Shown: positions 23,830 to 31,318 of the stretch, one piece after another
Layout of the letters: the number at the start of each line of letters is the position of its first letter
Position numbering within the stretch: position 1 is the first letter of the stretch
NCBI GenBank assembly: GCA_036556965.1
Contig: DATBIO010000190.1
Span: 1 to 41,769, forward strand
Direction: 5' to 3'
DNA length: 41,769 nt
Source: DATBIO01 sp036556965
GTDB taxonomy: Bacteria; Acidobacteriota; Vicinamibacteria; Fen-336
Program-made: the position numbers and the translations under genes
Notes under the pieces: generated by a model
The model's input: only the letters and a program-made list of their open reading frames with translations
Told to the model about the DNA's origin: nothing
The model's database searches: none

Positions 23830-24107
23830 TCGGCGAATCCTACCGCGAAGCACGCTGACAATCGTTGCCAAACCCTCACATCGTTTGACAGAACCTCGAC
23901 CGGCCGCGGACGTACCCTCCCCTGAGTGAACCGCGGGGGCGCCGGCACTGCGGCGGGGTGACGGCGCCACGGGACCAATCCAATGCCCCCAGGAACGGTT
24001 CCGCAAGGTGGTCGTCGGCCGGACTGGCGCCCCCCGGTCGTTCCCCTTCCGTTCCCGTCCGCGCTGACCGCCGGCCCGTGCGCGGTTCTGCTACCCTCTC
24101 GCCACTC
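23830..24107. other. 278-base divergent intergenic region
   Basis: No gene is supported here. It separates the TSUP exporter and alpha/beta hydrolase starts and is less GC-rich than its surroundings near 23840-23900. It carries a near direct repeat beginning ATCGTT (23861 and 23880, same strand, 19 bases apart, both ending in AACC), a candidate regulator site. Confidence 0.4.
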
Positions 24108-25076
24108 ATGCGCCTGCGCTGGATCAAGTGGACCGGGCTGGTCCTGGCCGCCCTCCTGGCCATCCTCGTGTTCGGCGTCGCGCCCTTCTGGCTGGCGGGC
24201 ATGGTCACGGCCCGTCGCTATGAGTTCCCGGACCGCGAGAACGCGGGGCTGACTCCCGCCTCCTTCGACCTCCCCTTCGAGGAGGTGGCGTTCAACGCGC
24301 CGGACGGCCCGAGGCTCTCGGGCTGGTGGGTGCCCAACACCGCGGGCCGGGGCACCGTGGTCCTGGTGCACGGCCTGAACCGGTCGCGCGTCGAGATGGT
24401 GCGCAAGGTCCCATTCCTGCACCAGGCGGGATGGAACGCGCTCCTCTTCGACCTCCGCCACCACGGCAAGAGCGAAGGCACGGTCTCCAGCTTCGGGCGC
24501 TTCGAGAAGGACGACGTGCGCGCGGCCACGGCCTATGCGCTGGCGCGCGCCCGCGGCCCCGTCGTGCTCTGGGGCGTCTCCCTGGGAGCCGCCTCGGCCG
24601 CCCTGGCCGCCGCCGACGACCCCGAGGTGGGGGGCCTGGTCTGCGACAGCTCCTATCGCAGCCTCCGCGACACGGTGAGGCACCACGTGCGCCTCTTCCG
24701 GGGCTTCGCCTGGTGGCTGCGGGCGGTACCGCCCTGGCCGGTCTCCGAGGAAGTCGTGTTCTGGATCGGCCGGCGCGCCGGCTTCGACCCGGATTCCGTG
24801 GACGTGAAGGCGGCGGCCGGGCGGCTGGCGGGCCGGCCCGCCCTCTTCGTGTGCAACTCCGGGGACCGCCGCATGCCCCAGGCCATCGCCTTCGAGCTCC
24901 AGGCGGCGGCGGGCGAGAAGGCGCGCGTGCTGGTGGTGCCGGGGAACAGCCACGGGGGGGCCTGGCGCGACGGCCGGGCGGCCTACGAGGCCGCGGTGGC
25001 CATGCTGCTGGAGGACGTCTCGCGGGAGCGCGGGGTGGCGTTGACCGCGCAGGGGCAAGGAGGAATCGAGCGGTGA
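24108..25076 (+). CDS. Membrane-anchored alpha/beta hydrolase
   Basis: 322 residues from the ATG at 24108. An uncleaved hydrophobic anchor (about 10-32) precedes a standard alpha/beta hydrolase: VVLVHGLN oxyanion strand, GVSLGAAS nucleophile elbow (S158), acid in NSGDRRMP (D253) and H282 in GNSHGG. The catalytic triad is thus complete. The substrate (ester, thioester or peptide) is unknown. An ATG at 23958 would add 50 residues but no ribosome site supports it, and the added part is not hydrolase-like. Its stop overlaps the AhpD-like gene start. A TACCCT box lies 10 bases before the ATG. Confidence 0.88.
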   Translation: MRLRWIKWTGLVLAALLAILVFGVAPFWLAGMVTARRYEFPDRENAGLTPASFDLPFEEVAFNAPDGPRLSGWWVPNTAGRGTVVLVHGLNRSRVEMVRKVPFLHQAGWNALLFDLRHHGKSEGTVSSFGRFEKDDVRAATAYALARARGPVVLWGVSLGAASAALAAADDPEVGGLVCDSSYRSLRDTVRHHVRLFRGFAWWLRAVPPWPVSEEVVFWIGRRAGFDPDSVDVKAAAGRLAGRPALFVCNSGDRRMPQAIAFELQAAAGEKARVLVVPGNSHGGAWRDGRAAYEAAVAMLLEDVSRERGVALTAQGQGGIER

Positions 25077-25441
25077 GCGACGAGAAGAAGAGGCACATCC
25101 CCTTCCCCGAGGAGGACAACGGCACCGCCAAGCCGCCCGAGGAGACCGGCTCCTACAGCATGGTCGACCCGCGCTTCCGCGAGATCTACTTCCAGTTCTA
25201 CAAGGAGACCTACAAGCCCTCCGTCCTGGACCGCAAGACCAAGGAGCTGGTGGCCATCGGCGCCAGCCTGGCCGCGAAGTGCCAGGGCTGCCTGGAGGGC
25301 CACCTGAAGAAGGCGCTCAAGTTCGGGGCCTCGCGCGAGGAGGTCTCGGAGGCCATCGCCATCGCCATCGGGGTCAACGCCGCCGCCATCGTCGACCTCA
25401 CGGACATCGCCGCCGAGAACATGGACCTGAAGCTGTACTAG
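25073..25441 (+). CDS. Carboxymuconolactone decarboxylase/AhpD-fold protein
   Basis: 122 residues. The GTG at 25073 follows an excellent AAGGAGG site and overlaps the hydrolase stop (GTGA). The fold signature KTKELVAIGASLAAKCQGCLEGHLKKALKFG carries a redox-active pair C70-x2-C73 and H77, as in AhpD-type peroxidases rather than true carboxymuconolactone decarboxylases. The first 30 residues are charged and probably flexible. A thiol-based antioxidant role is likely; the reductant is unknown. A separate, better-recognised AhpD is 950 bases downstream on the other strand. Confidence 0.85.
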   Translation: MSDEKKRHIPFPEEDNGTAKPPEETGSYSMVDPRFREIYFQFYKETYKPSVLDRKTKELVAIGASLAAKCQGCLEGHLKKALKFGASREEVSEAIAIAIGVNAAAIVDLTDIAAENMDLKLY

Positions 25442-25443
25442 CC

Positions 25444-25908
25444 TTGGCCGCCCTCAGCCTCCAGCAGACGTTCGCGCCGCACAACAAGTGCTTCGGCTGC
25501 GGCCCCGCCAACGAGAAGGGGCTGCGCATCGGCAGCTTCCCGGAGGGCGAGGACGTGGTGGCGGAGTGGCAGCCCCAGCCCCATCACGAGGCATTCACGG
25601 GGATGCTCAACGGCGGCATCATCGGCACCCTCCTCGACTGCCATAGCAACTGGACGGCCTGCTGGCACCTCATGAAGCGGACGGGGGCGGACGCGCCGCC
25701 CTGCACGGTGACCGCGGACTACGCGATCCGGTTGCGCCGTCCCACCCCCACCGACCGGCCGGTCCGCCTGCGGGCGCGCGTGGTGGAGTCCAGCGACGAC
25801 CGCGCGGTGGTGGAGGCCGAGCTGCTCTCGGGAGAGCAGGTCTGCGCCACCTGCCGGGGCACCTTCGTGGCCGTCAAGCCCGGCCACCCCGCCTACCACC
25901 GCTGGTAG
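25444..25908 (+). CDS. PaaI-type hotdog thioesterase
   Basis: 154 residues. The N-terminal CFGCGPANEKGLRI motif and the helix FTGMLNGGIIGTLLDCHSNW are typical of PaaI/YdiI-like acyl-CoA thioesterases, and VTADYAIRLRRPTP is the central strand. Two Cys pairs (CFGC near the start and CATC near the end) are noticeable. The TTG at 25444, 2 bases after the preceding stop, is the only start keeping the N-terminal motif; its ribosome site is weak. The acyl-CoA hydrolysed is unknown. It is the last gene of the hydrolase operon and converges on ahpD. Confidence 0.82.
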   Translation: MAALSLQQTFAPHNKCFGCGPANEKGLRIGSFPEGEDVVAEWQPQPHHEAFTGMLNGGIIGTLLDCHSNWTACWHLMKRTGADAPPCTVTADYAIRLRRPTPTDRPVRLRARVVESSDDRAVVEAELLSGEQVCATCRGTFVAVKPGHPAYHRW

Positions 25909-25986
25909 GCGCGACAAGCAGACCCTGGCCGTGACCAGGTGGAGGGCTGCGCGGGCATCCGCGCCTTCCTCGACGCGCACTCGAAG

Positions 25987-26017
25987 GGCGCGCCCGCCGC
26001 CGCGGGGGGCGCGCGCC
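25987..26017. terminator. GC hairpin between thioesterase and ahpD stops
   Basis: GGCGCGC (25987-25993) pairs with GCGCGCC (26011-26017) around a 17-base loop in the 114-base convergent gap. There is no U-tract, so this is a weak candidate. Confidence 0.25.
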
Positions 26018-26022
26018 TGACC

Positions 26023-26571
26023 TCAGACGGCCGCGGGCGCCGGCTCCAGGACGGGCAGCTCCAGGGCCACCGCCGCCGCGTTCAGGGTGGCGGCGATGCG
26101 CACGGCGTCGTTGACGTGGTCCTCCGTCAGCCCGCCCTCCAGCACCACCTTCTCGTGCGACTGGATGCACTGCTCGCACCCGTTGATGGCGCTCACGGCC
26201 AGCGAGAACAGCTCGAAGTCCAGCTTGCTGGCGGCCGGCTTCACCATGCGGTTCATGCGCAGGCGGGCCGGCTTCTCCGCGTAGGAGGCCTTGCCCACCA
26301 TGTGGCGGAAGCGGTAGTACACGTTGTTCATGGCCATGAGGGCGGCGGCCGCCGCCGCGTCCTCCAGCACGACCGCCTCCACCTCGCCGCGCGCCGCCTC
26401 CACCACCGCCTCGCGCAGGGAAGGGTTGCGGGCGGCGATCGCCGAGGCGACCGCCACCCCCCATCGCTGGGCCGGCGAGAGCACGCCGGGCTGGAGCACG
26501 GCCTGGAGGTTGAGCTTGACGTCGCGGGCGGCCTCGGGCAGCCCCTGACGCAGGGTCTCCAGGTCGCTCAC
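26023..26571 (-). CDS. ahpD: Alkyl hydroperoxide reductase AhpD-like protein
   Basis: 182 residues. The catalytic motif CEQCIQSHE (C132, C135, H139) and overall length match AhpD of the AhpC-AhpD peroxidase system. AhpD accepts electrons, via lipoylated proteins in mycobacteria, and reduces AhpC. The GTG at 26571 begins one base after the ahpC stop, so ahpC-ahpD form a two-gene operon. Regulation by the divergent OxyR is expected. Confidence 0.93.
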   Translation of the reverse strand: MSDLETLRQGLPEAARDVKLNLQAVLQPGVLSPAQRWGVAVASAIAARNPSLREAVVEAARGEVEAVVLEDAAAAAALMAMNNVYYRFRHMVGKASYAEKPARLRMNRMVKPAASKLDFELFSLAVSAINGCEQCIQSHEKVVLEGGLTEDHVNDAVRIAATLNAAAVALELPVLEPAPAAV

Positions 26572-26572
26572 G

Positions 26573-27112
26573 TCAGGCCACCGCCAGGGTGGGCTCGCCC
26601 TTCTTCCAGTTGCAGGGGCAGAGCTCGTCCGTCTGCAGCGCGTCCAGCACGCGCAGGACCTCGTCCACGTTGCGCCCCACGGACAGGTCGTTGACGCTCA
26701 CGTGCCGGATGACGCCCTCGGGGTCCACCACGAAGGTGGCGCGCAGGGGCACGCCGTCCTGCTTGTGCAGCACCCCCAGGGCCTCCGACAGCTCGCGCTT
26801 GGTGTCGGCCAGCATGGGGAAGGGCAGGGCCTTCAGGTCCGGGTGGTCCTTGCGCCAGGCCAGATGCACGAAGTGCGTGTCCGTGCTCGCCCCCAGCACC
26901 TGCGCGTCGCGGTCCGCGAAGTCGGCGTTGCGCCGGCCGAACTCCGCGATCTCCGTCGGGCAGACGAAGGTGAAGTCCATCGGCCACAGGAAGACCACCG
27001 ACCACTTGCCGGGGTAGCTCTTCTCGGTGATGGTCTGGAACTCACGGCCCTTCTCGAGCCCCACCACCGCCTGCAGCTCGAACTCGGGAAATGCATCGCC
27101 AACGGTCAGCAT
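26573..27112 (-). CDS. ahpC: Peroxiredoxin AhpC
   Basis: 179 residues from the ATG at 27112. The peroxidatic cysteine lies in DFTFVCPTEI (C51), and the resolving region ELCPCNWKKGE (C165 and C167) has the CPC form found in AhpD-partnered AhpC. It reduces hydrogen peroxide and alkyl peroxides. An upstream ATG at 27151 is in frame but lies in the promoter region and lacks a ribosome site; AAGGAGG lies 13 bases before 27112. Promoter-like hexamers sit upstream, and oxyR is divergent. Confidence 0.94.
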   Translation of the reverse strand: MLTVGDAFPEFELQAVVGLEKGREFQTITEKSYPGKWSVVFLWPMDFTFVCPTEIAEFGRRNADFADRDAQVLGASTDTHFVHLAWRKDHPDLKALPFPMLADTKRELSEALGVLHKQDGVPLRATFVVDPEGVIRHVSVNDLSVGRNVDEVLRVLDALQTDELCPCNWKKGEPTLAVA

Positions 27113-27149
27113 GAGAGTGGTTCCCCTCCTTGGATCGGTGAACACCACC

Positions 27150-27179
27150 AATATGGGCCGTGCGGTGTGATCTGTCCAA
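27150..27179 (-). promoter_or_regulatory. Probable ahpC promoter
   Basis: On the minus strand TTGGAC (27174-27179) and CATATT (27150-27155) are 18 bases apart. The start site would be near 27143, leaving about 30 bases of leader before the ATG. An OxyR site would be expected just upstream, overlapping the oxyR start. Confidence 0.5.
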
Positions 27180-27189
27180 GACCGCTTTG

Positions 27190-27205
27190 TTACAAGTGTG
27201 ATAAT
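27190..27205 (+). promoter_or_regulatory. oxyR -10 element overlapping a LysR-type TTA-N9-TAA box
   Basis: TGTGATAAT contains an extended -10 (GATAAT at 27200-27205) ending 5 bases before the GTG of oxyR. The same stretch has TTA (27190-27192) and TAA (27202-27204) as a short dyad fitting the T-N11-A LysR pattern. A regulator bound here would block oxyR and could activate ahpC. Confidence 0.4.
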
Positions 27206-27210
27206 TTACA

Positions 27211-28134
27211 GTGATGAGCACCCTGCCCCCGCCGGTGCCCTTCACCCTCCGGCAGCTGGAGTACGCGGTGGCGGTGGCCGACCTGCTGAGCTTCCGCCGG
27301 GCGGCCGAGCGCTGTGCCGTGTCCCAGCCTGCCCTCAGCGCCCAGCTGGCCCGGCTGGAAGAGACCCTGGGCGTGCGCCTGTTCGAGCGGAACCGGCGGC
27401 GGGTCCTCCCCACGTCTTCCGGCCGGGCCCTGGTGGAACGGGCCCGCCGGCTGCTGCGGGACGGGGGTGACCTCGTCGAGGCGGCCCGGCAGGCCTCCGA
27501 CCCCCTGGCGGGCACGCTGCGCATCGGCATCATCCCCACCGTGGCGCCCTACCTCCTGCCCCGGTCCGCGCCGCGGCTCCGCCGCCGCTTCCCCCGCCTC
27601 ACCGTGGCCTGGGTCGAGGAGAAGACGGCCACCCTGGTGCGCATGCTGGAGGAGGGCGGCCTGGACGCCGCCCTGCTGGCCCTGGAGGCTCCGCTGGGCG
27701 ACGTGGAGCACGAGGTGGTCGGGAAGGACCCCTTCGTGCTGGTGGCCGCACCCAGCGATCCGCTGGGGGCTTCCGACCGGCCGGCCGCGGTGGAGGACCT
27801 GGAGGGTGCCAGCGTGCTGCTGCTGGAGGACGGCCATTGCCTGCGCGACCAGGCCCTGGCCTTCTGCGAGCGGGCGGAGGCGCGGGAGGGCGAGTTCCGT
27901 GCCACCAGCCTGGCCACCCTGGCCCAGATGGTGGCCTCCGGCCTGGGCGTGACCCTGCTCCCGCAGCTGGCGGTACCCACCGAGGCGTCGCGGGCGCGGC
28001 TCCGCACGCGCCGGCTGGCGCGGCCCGAGCCCTTCCGCACCATCGCCCTGGCCTGGCGCCGGCGGTCGCCCCTGGCCGAGGCCCTGCGGCAGGTGGCGGG
28101 CGCCCTCCGCGAGGCCTACCCGCGTCCCGACTGA
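27211..28134 (+). CDS. oxyR: LysR-family peroxide sensor OxyR
   Basis: About 307 residues. The N-terminal winged helix reads FTLRQLEYAVAVADLLSFRR and VSQPALSAQLARLEE. In the sensing domain LEDGHCLRDQALAFC holds both redox cysteines nine residues apart (C209 and C218 counted from the ATG at 27214), matching C199/C208 of E. coli OxyR, and followed by TSLATLAQMVASGLGVTLLP. This cysteine pair separates it from ordinary LysR regulators. It oxidises in peroxide and activates ahpC-ahpD, which diverge from it. GTG 27211 and ATG 27214 are both possible starts; there is no ribosome site because the -10 box is only 5-8 bases upstream. Confidence 0.94.
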   Translation: MMSTLPPPVPFTLRQLEYAVAVADLLSFRRAAERCAVSQPALSAQLARLEETLGVRLFERNRRRVLPTSSGRALVERARRLLRDGGDLVEAARQASDPLAGTLRIGIIPTVAPYLLPRSAPRLRRRFPRLTVAWVEEKTATLVRMLEEGGLDAALLALEAPLGDVEHEVVGKDPFVLVAAPSDPLGASDRPAAVEDLEGASVLLLEDGHCLRDQALAFCERAEAREGEFRATSLATLAQMVASGLGVTLLPQLAVPTEASRARLRTRRLARPEPFRTIALAWRRRSPLAEALRQVAGALREAYPRPD

Positions 28135-28146
28135 AGTGCCGCGTGC

Positions 28147-28152
28147 TAAGTT
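28147..28152 (+). promoter_or_regulatory. Candidate -10 element (TAAGTT) before glycosidase gene
   Basis: TAAGTT ends 6 bases before the GTG at 28159 in the 24-base gap after oxyR. It fits the leaderless pattern seen elsewhere but has a poor -35. Confidence 0.25.
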
Positions 28153-28158
28153 CCGCCG

Positions 28159-31100
28159 GTGCGCGCGGCCTCCCGTCCCGCCCTGGCCCTCGCCGCCGCC
28201 GTGTCGCTGAGCGGGCCGTCCGCGGCCCCCGCCCAGGACGTCGCCGCGGGCGACGCGCGCGACGGCTCGCGGCCTCCGCGCGTCGCCGTCTTCCGTGCTC
28301 CCGGCTTCCCGACCGTGGACGCGGCCCCCCTGGACCCTGCCGTCCTGGACGAGGCGCTGGCCGGCCTTCCCGTCGTCGTGCTGGACGCGCCGGAGGCCCT
28401 CGCCGCGCGCCTCCGCCTCCGCGACGCCGACGTCCTGCTCCTGCCCTACGGAAGCGCATTCCCCCTCGAGGCCTGGCCCGCCATCCGCGCCTTCCTGAAG
28501 GGTGGCGGCGGGCTCGTGGTCCTCGGCGGCGCTCCGTTCGAGCAGCCCGTCCGCCAGCTGCCCGCGGGAGCGGACGGGCGCCGCGCCTATGCCCTCCTCG
28601 CCCGCCAGCCCACGTTCGCCCACGACCTCCTCATCGGTCCGAGCGACCCCGTGGAGCATGCCGGGCTGGCCGCTCCCGCGCGCGTGGTGGCCGCGCCCGA
28701 GGCGGAATGGAGCAGCCTCCCCGGCGCGCCGTCGCGCAGCTTCGCGCTGACCGTCCGCCTGGCCACGCGCAAGGACCTTCCCCTCGAGCACGGATCCGAG
28801 GGCCCCCGGGACGCCGTGCTGCGGCCCCTCGCGCACGTGCTGGACGGGGCCTCGGTCCCGCGTGCATGCCTGCTCCTGGCCATCGACCGCCTGCGCGGCG
28901 GCGACGCGGGCGGACGCTGGGTGCTCGCGCCCTCGGATGCCCCGCTGGGCGCGGCCGTCGTCCGCGAGGCCGTGGTCCACGCCCTGGAGGGTGCGGGGGC
29001 GGTGGAGGCGCGGCCCGTGCGGGCCAGCGTCGAGCCGGGCGAGGTCCCCTCGCTGCGCGTGAGCGTGCTGCGCCCGTTCGTGCGGGCGGGGGAGCCGGTG
29101 CCCGCGTCCGCGCGCGTGGAGGTGCGCGCCGACGACGGCGCCGTGGTGGCCACCGCGGAGGCGGCGCTGGCGGGACCGCCGGAGCTGCGCACGGCCCTCG
29201 TGCCCGTGCCCACCGCGGCTCCGCTCGCGCCGGGCCTGTACCACGCCCTGGTCTCCGTCCCCGACGCGCCGTGGTCGCCCCGTCGCGCCACCACCGGCTT
29301 CTGGGTCCGGGACGCGAAGCTGCTGGCGGCGGGAACGCGCCTCACCGTCTCGCGCGACTGGCTGCGCTTGGGCGGCGCGGTGATGCCGGTGATCGGGACG
29401 ACCTACATGGCCTCCGACGTGCACCGGAAGTTCCTCTTCGAGCCGAACCCGCGCGCCTGGGACCGCGACTTCCGGGAGATGGCCCGCCAGGGCATCAACT
29501 TCGTGCGCACCGGGCTCTGGACGGCATGGTCGCGGGCCATGCTCGATTCCGGCGCGGTGGACGAGGGCGTGATCTCTGCCCTGGAGGCCTACGTGCAGGG
29601 CGCCGCGCGCCACGGAATCCACGTCTGCTTCACCTTCTTCGCCTTCCAGCCGCCGTCCTTCGGGGGCACGCACCCCTTCCTCGATCCGCGCGCACGGGAG
29701 GGCCAGCGCGCGTTCCTGACCCAGGTCGCGGCGCGCTTCCGGGACGTGCCGTGGGTCCACTGGGACCTGATCAACGAGCCGTCGTACGCCCCGGCCAGCG
29801 CGCTGTGGACCAACCAGCCGGTGGGCGACGCGCACGAGCGGCGGGCCTGGGCGGAGTGGCTGGCGCGCCGCCACGGCGCGGACGCGGTGGGCCTGCGCGA
29901 CGCCTGGCGCGCGGCGGGCGACGGCCTGCTCGACCTCCCGCGCCGCGAGGACCTGGGCTGGACCATGATCCGCGACGACCGCGTGCCGCGGAAGGCCCAC
30001 GACTTCGCCGCCTTCTCGCAGGAGGTCGTGGCGGGCTGGGCGGCGGGCCTGCGCGACATCCTGCGCGCGGCCTCCGGGCCCGCCCTGGTGACCCTGGGCC
30101 AGGACGAGGGCGGGACCCACCTCCGGCCGGCGCAGCTGCTGCACGCCCGCTCCGTGGACTACACCGCGGTGCACACCTGGTGGAACAACGACGACCTGCT
30201 CTGGGACGGCGTGGTCACCAAGGCGGGGGAGAAGCCGAACCTCCACCAGGAGACGGGGCTCATGCGCCTGGAGGACGCGGACGGCAACCCCTGGCGCACG
30301 CCCGAGGCTGCGGCGCGGCTCCTGGAGCGGAAACTGGCCTACGCCTTCGCCGCGCGCGGCGCGGGGGTGGTGCAGTGGGCCTGGAACATCAACCCCTACC
30401 AGCCCATCGACAACGAGTCGGTGATCGGGATCTTCCGGCCGGACGGGACGGCCAAGCCCGAGCTGCGCGCGCTCGCCGACCTCGCGCGCTTCTTCCGCGC
30501 GGCGGCGCCGTGGCTGGACGACTACCGGCGGGGGCCGGTGATCCTGGTCGTCCCCCACGCGCGGCTGTTCTCCGGCCGCCCCGGCGACCTCGACGCCACG
30601 CGGCGCGTGGTGCGCCTGCTGGCGGAGCGCTTCGCGATCGTGCCCGAGGCCGTCTCCGACCAGGGCCTGACCGCCGAGCGCCTGGCCCACGCCCGCCTCG
30701 TGCTCGTCCCCGTGCCCGAGGTCGTGGGGGAGGACGCGGCGCGCGCCCTGCGGGCGGCGAGCCGGGCGGGGTCGCTGGTGCTGGTGACGGGGGCGGTGGA
30801 GGGCGATCCCTACGGCCGCGTCGGCGAGGAGCTGCGCGCGCTGGGCGTGGTCGATGCGGGGCGGCCCGTGGCCCAGCACGAGCGCACGCGCTGGGGCGCG
30901 GGCTGGGCCACCTTCGACGGCCAGCTGGGGGAGAGGCTGCGCCGGAGCCTGCGACCGGGGCGCACGGAGGGCGCAGGCGGCGTCTGGCACGAGCCCCTGC
31001 CCCTGGAGTTCGCGCGGGAGCCGGAGCCGCTGGCCGCGCTCCTGGCCGCGGCGCTGAAGGCCGCCGGCGTCGCCGTGCACGAGAGCGACACGCGCGTGGC

Positions 31101-31305
31101 GGCGGTGGTGCTGGAGACGCCGCGCGCGATCCTGGCCGTGTGCGTGAACGAGACGGCGGAGGACGCGGTGCGCCGGCTGCGGGTGGAGGGCGCCGCGGTG
31201 GACGTGCCCGTCTCCGCGGGCCGGTCGCGCCTCGCCCTCTTCGAGAGGGGCACCCGCCGCCTCATCGCCGCCACGCCCGGCGCGCCCATCGGCCCCGGCC
31301 GCTGA
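28159..31305 (+). CDS. Secreted multidomain glycoside-hydrolase-like protein (clan A TIM barrel)
   Basis: 1048 residues from a GTG. A signal peptide (about 1-25) is followed by a Rossmann/GATase-like domain (about 38-140, DVLLLPYGSAFPLEAWPA and GGGLVVLGG), a beta-rich region, then a TIM barrel (about 410-770). WDLINEPS gives the acid/base glutamate (E540) and NLHQETGLM the likely nucleophile (E698), the strand 4/7 arrangement of clan GH-A. GVVQWAWNINPYQP is the strand-8 tryptophan. A second GATase-like domain of the GH42 trimerisation type follows (about 793-880), then beta structure. It resembles GH42/GH5-type beta-glycosidases; the sugar is unknown. It converges on the cytochrome operon, 13 bases apart. 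Confidence 0.8.
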   Translation: MRAASRPALALAAAVSLSGPSAAPAQDVAAGDARDGSRPPRVAVFRAPGFPTVDAAPLDPAVLDEALAGLPVVVLDAPEALAARLRLRDADVLLLPYGSAFPLEAWPAIRAFLKGGGGLVVLGGAPFEQPVRQLPAGADGRRAYALLARQPTFAHDLLIGPSDPVEHAGLAAPARVVAAPEAEWSSLPGAPSRSFALTVRLATRKDLPLEHGSEGPRDAVLRPLAHVLDGASVPRACLLLAIDRLRGGDAGGRWVLAPSDAPLGAAVVREAVVHALEGAGAVEARPVRASVEPGEVPSLRVSVLRPFVRAGEPVPASARVEVRADDGAVVATAEAALAGPPELRTALVPVPTAAPLAPGLYHALVSVPDAPWSPRRATTGFWVRDAKLLAAGTRLTVSRDWLRLGGAVMPVIGTTYMASDVHRKFLFEPNPRAWDRDFREMARQGINFVRTGLWTAWSRAMLDSGAVDEGVISALEAYVQGAARHGIHVCFTFFAFQPPSFGGTHPFLDPRAREGQRAFLTQVAARFRDVPWVHWDLINEPSYAPASALWTNQPVGDAHERRAWAEWLARRHGADAVGLRDAWRAAGDGLLDLPRREDLGWTMIRDDRVPRKAHDFAAFSQEVVAGWAAGLRDILRAASGPALVTLGQDEGGTHLRPAQLLHARSVDYTAVHTWWNNDDLLWDGVVTKAGEKPNLHQETGLMRLEDADGNPWRTPEAAARLLERKLAYAFAARGAGVVQWAWNINPYQPIDNESVIGIFRPDGTAKPELRALADLARFFRAAAPWLDDYRRGPVILVVPHARLFSGRPGDLDATRRVVRLLAERFAIVPEAVSDQGLTAERLAHARLVLVPVPEVVGEDAARALRAASRAGSLVLVTGAVEGDPYGRVGEELRALGVVDAGRPVAQHERTRWGAGWATFDGQLGERLRRSLRPGRTEGAGGVWHEPLPLEFAREPEPLAALLAAALKAAGVAVHESDTRVAAVVLETPRAILAVCVNETAEDAVRRLRVEGAAVDVPVSAGRSRLALFERGTRRLIAATPGAPIGPGR

Positions 31306-31318
31306 GGCGCCGCGCCGG

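Noticed and set aside
27190..31080. 1296-codon minus-strand frame opposite oxyR and the glycosidase
   Set aside because: Antisense to two clear genes, and no domain is seen.
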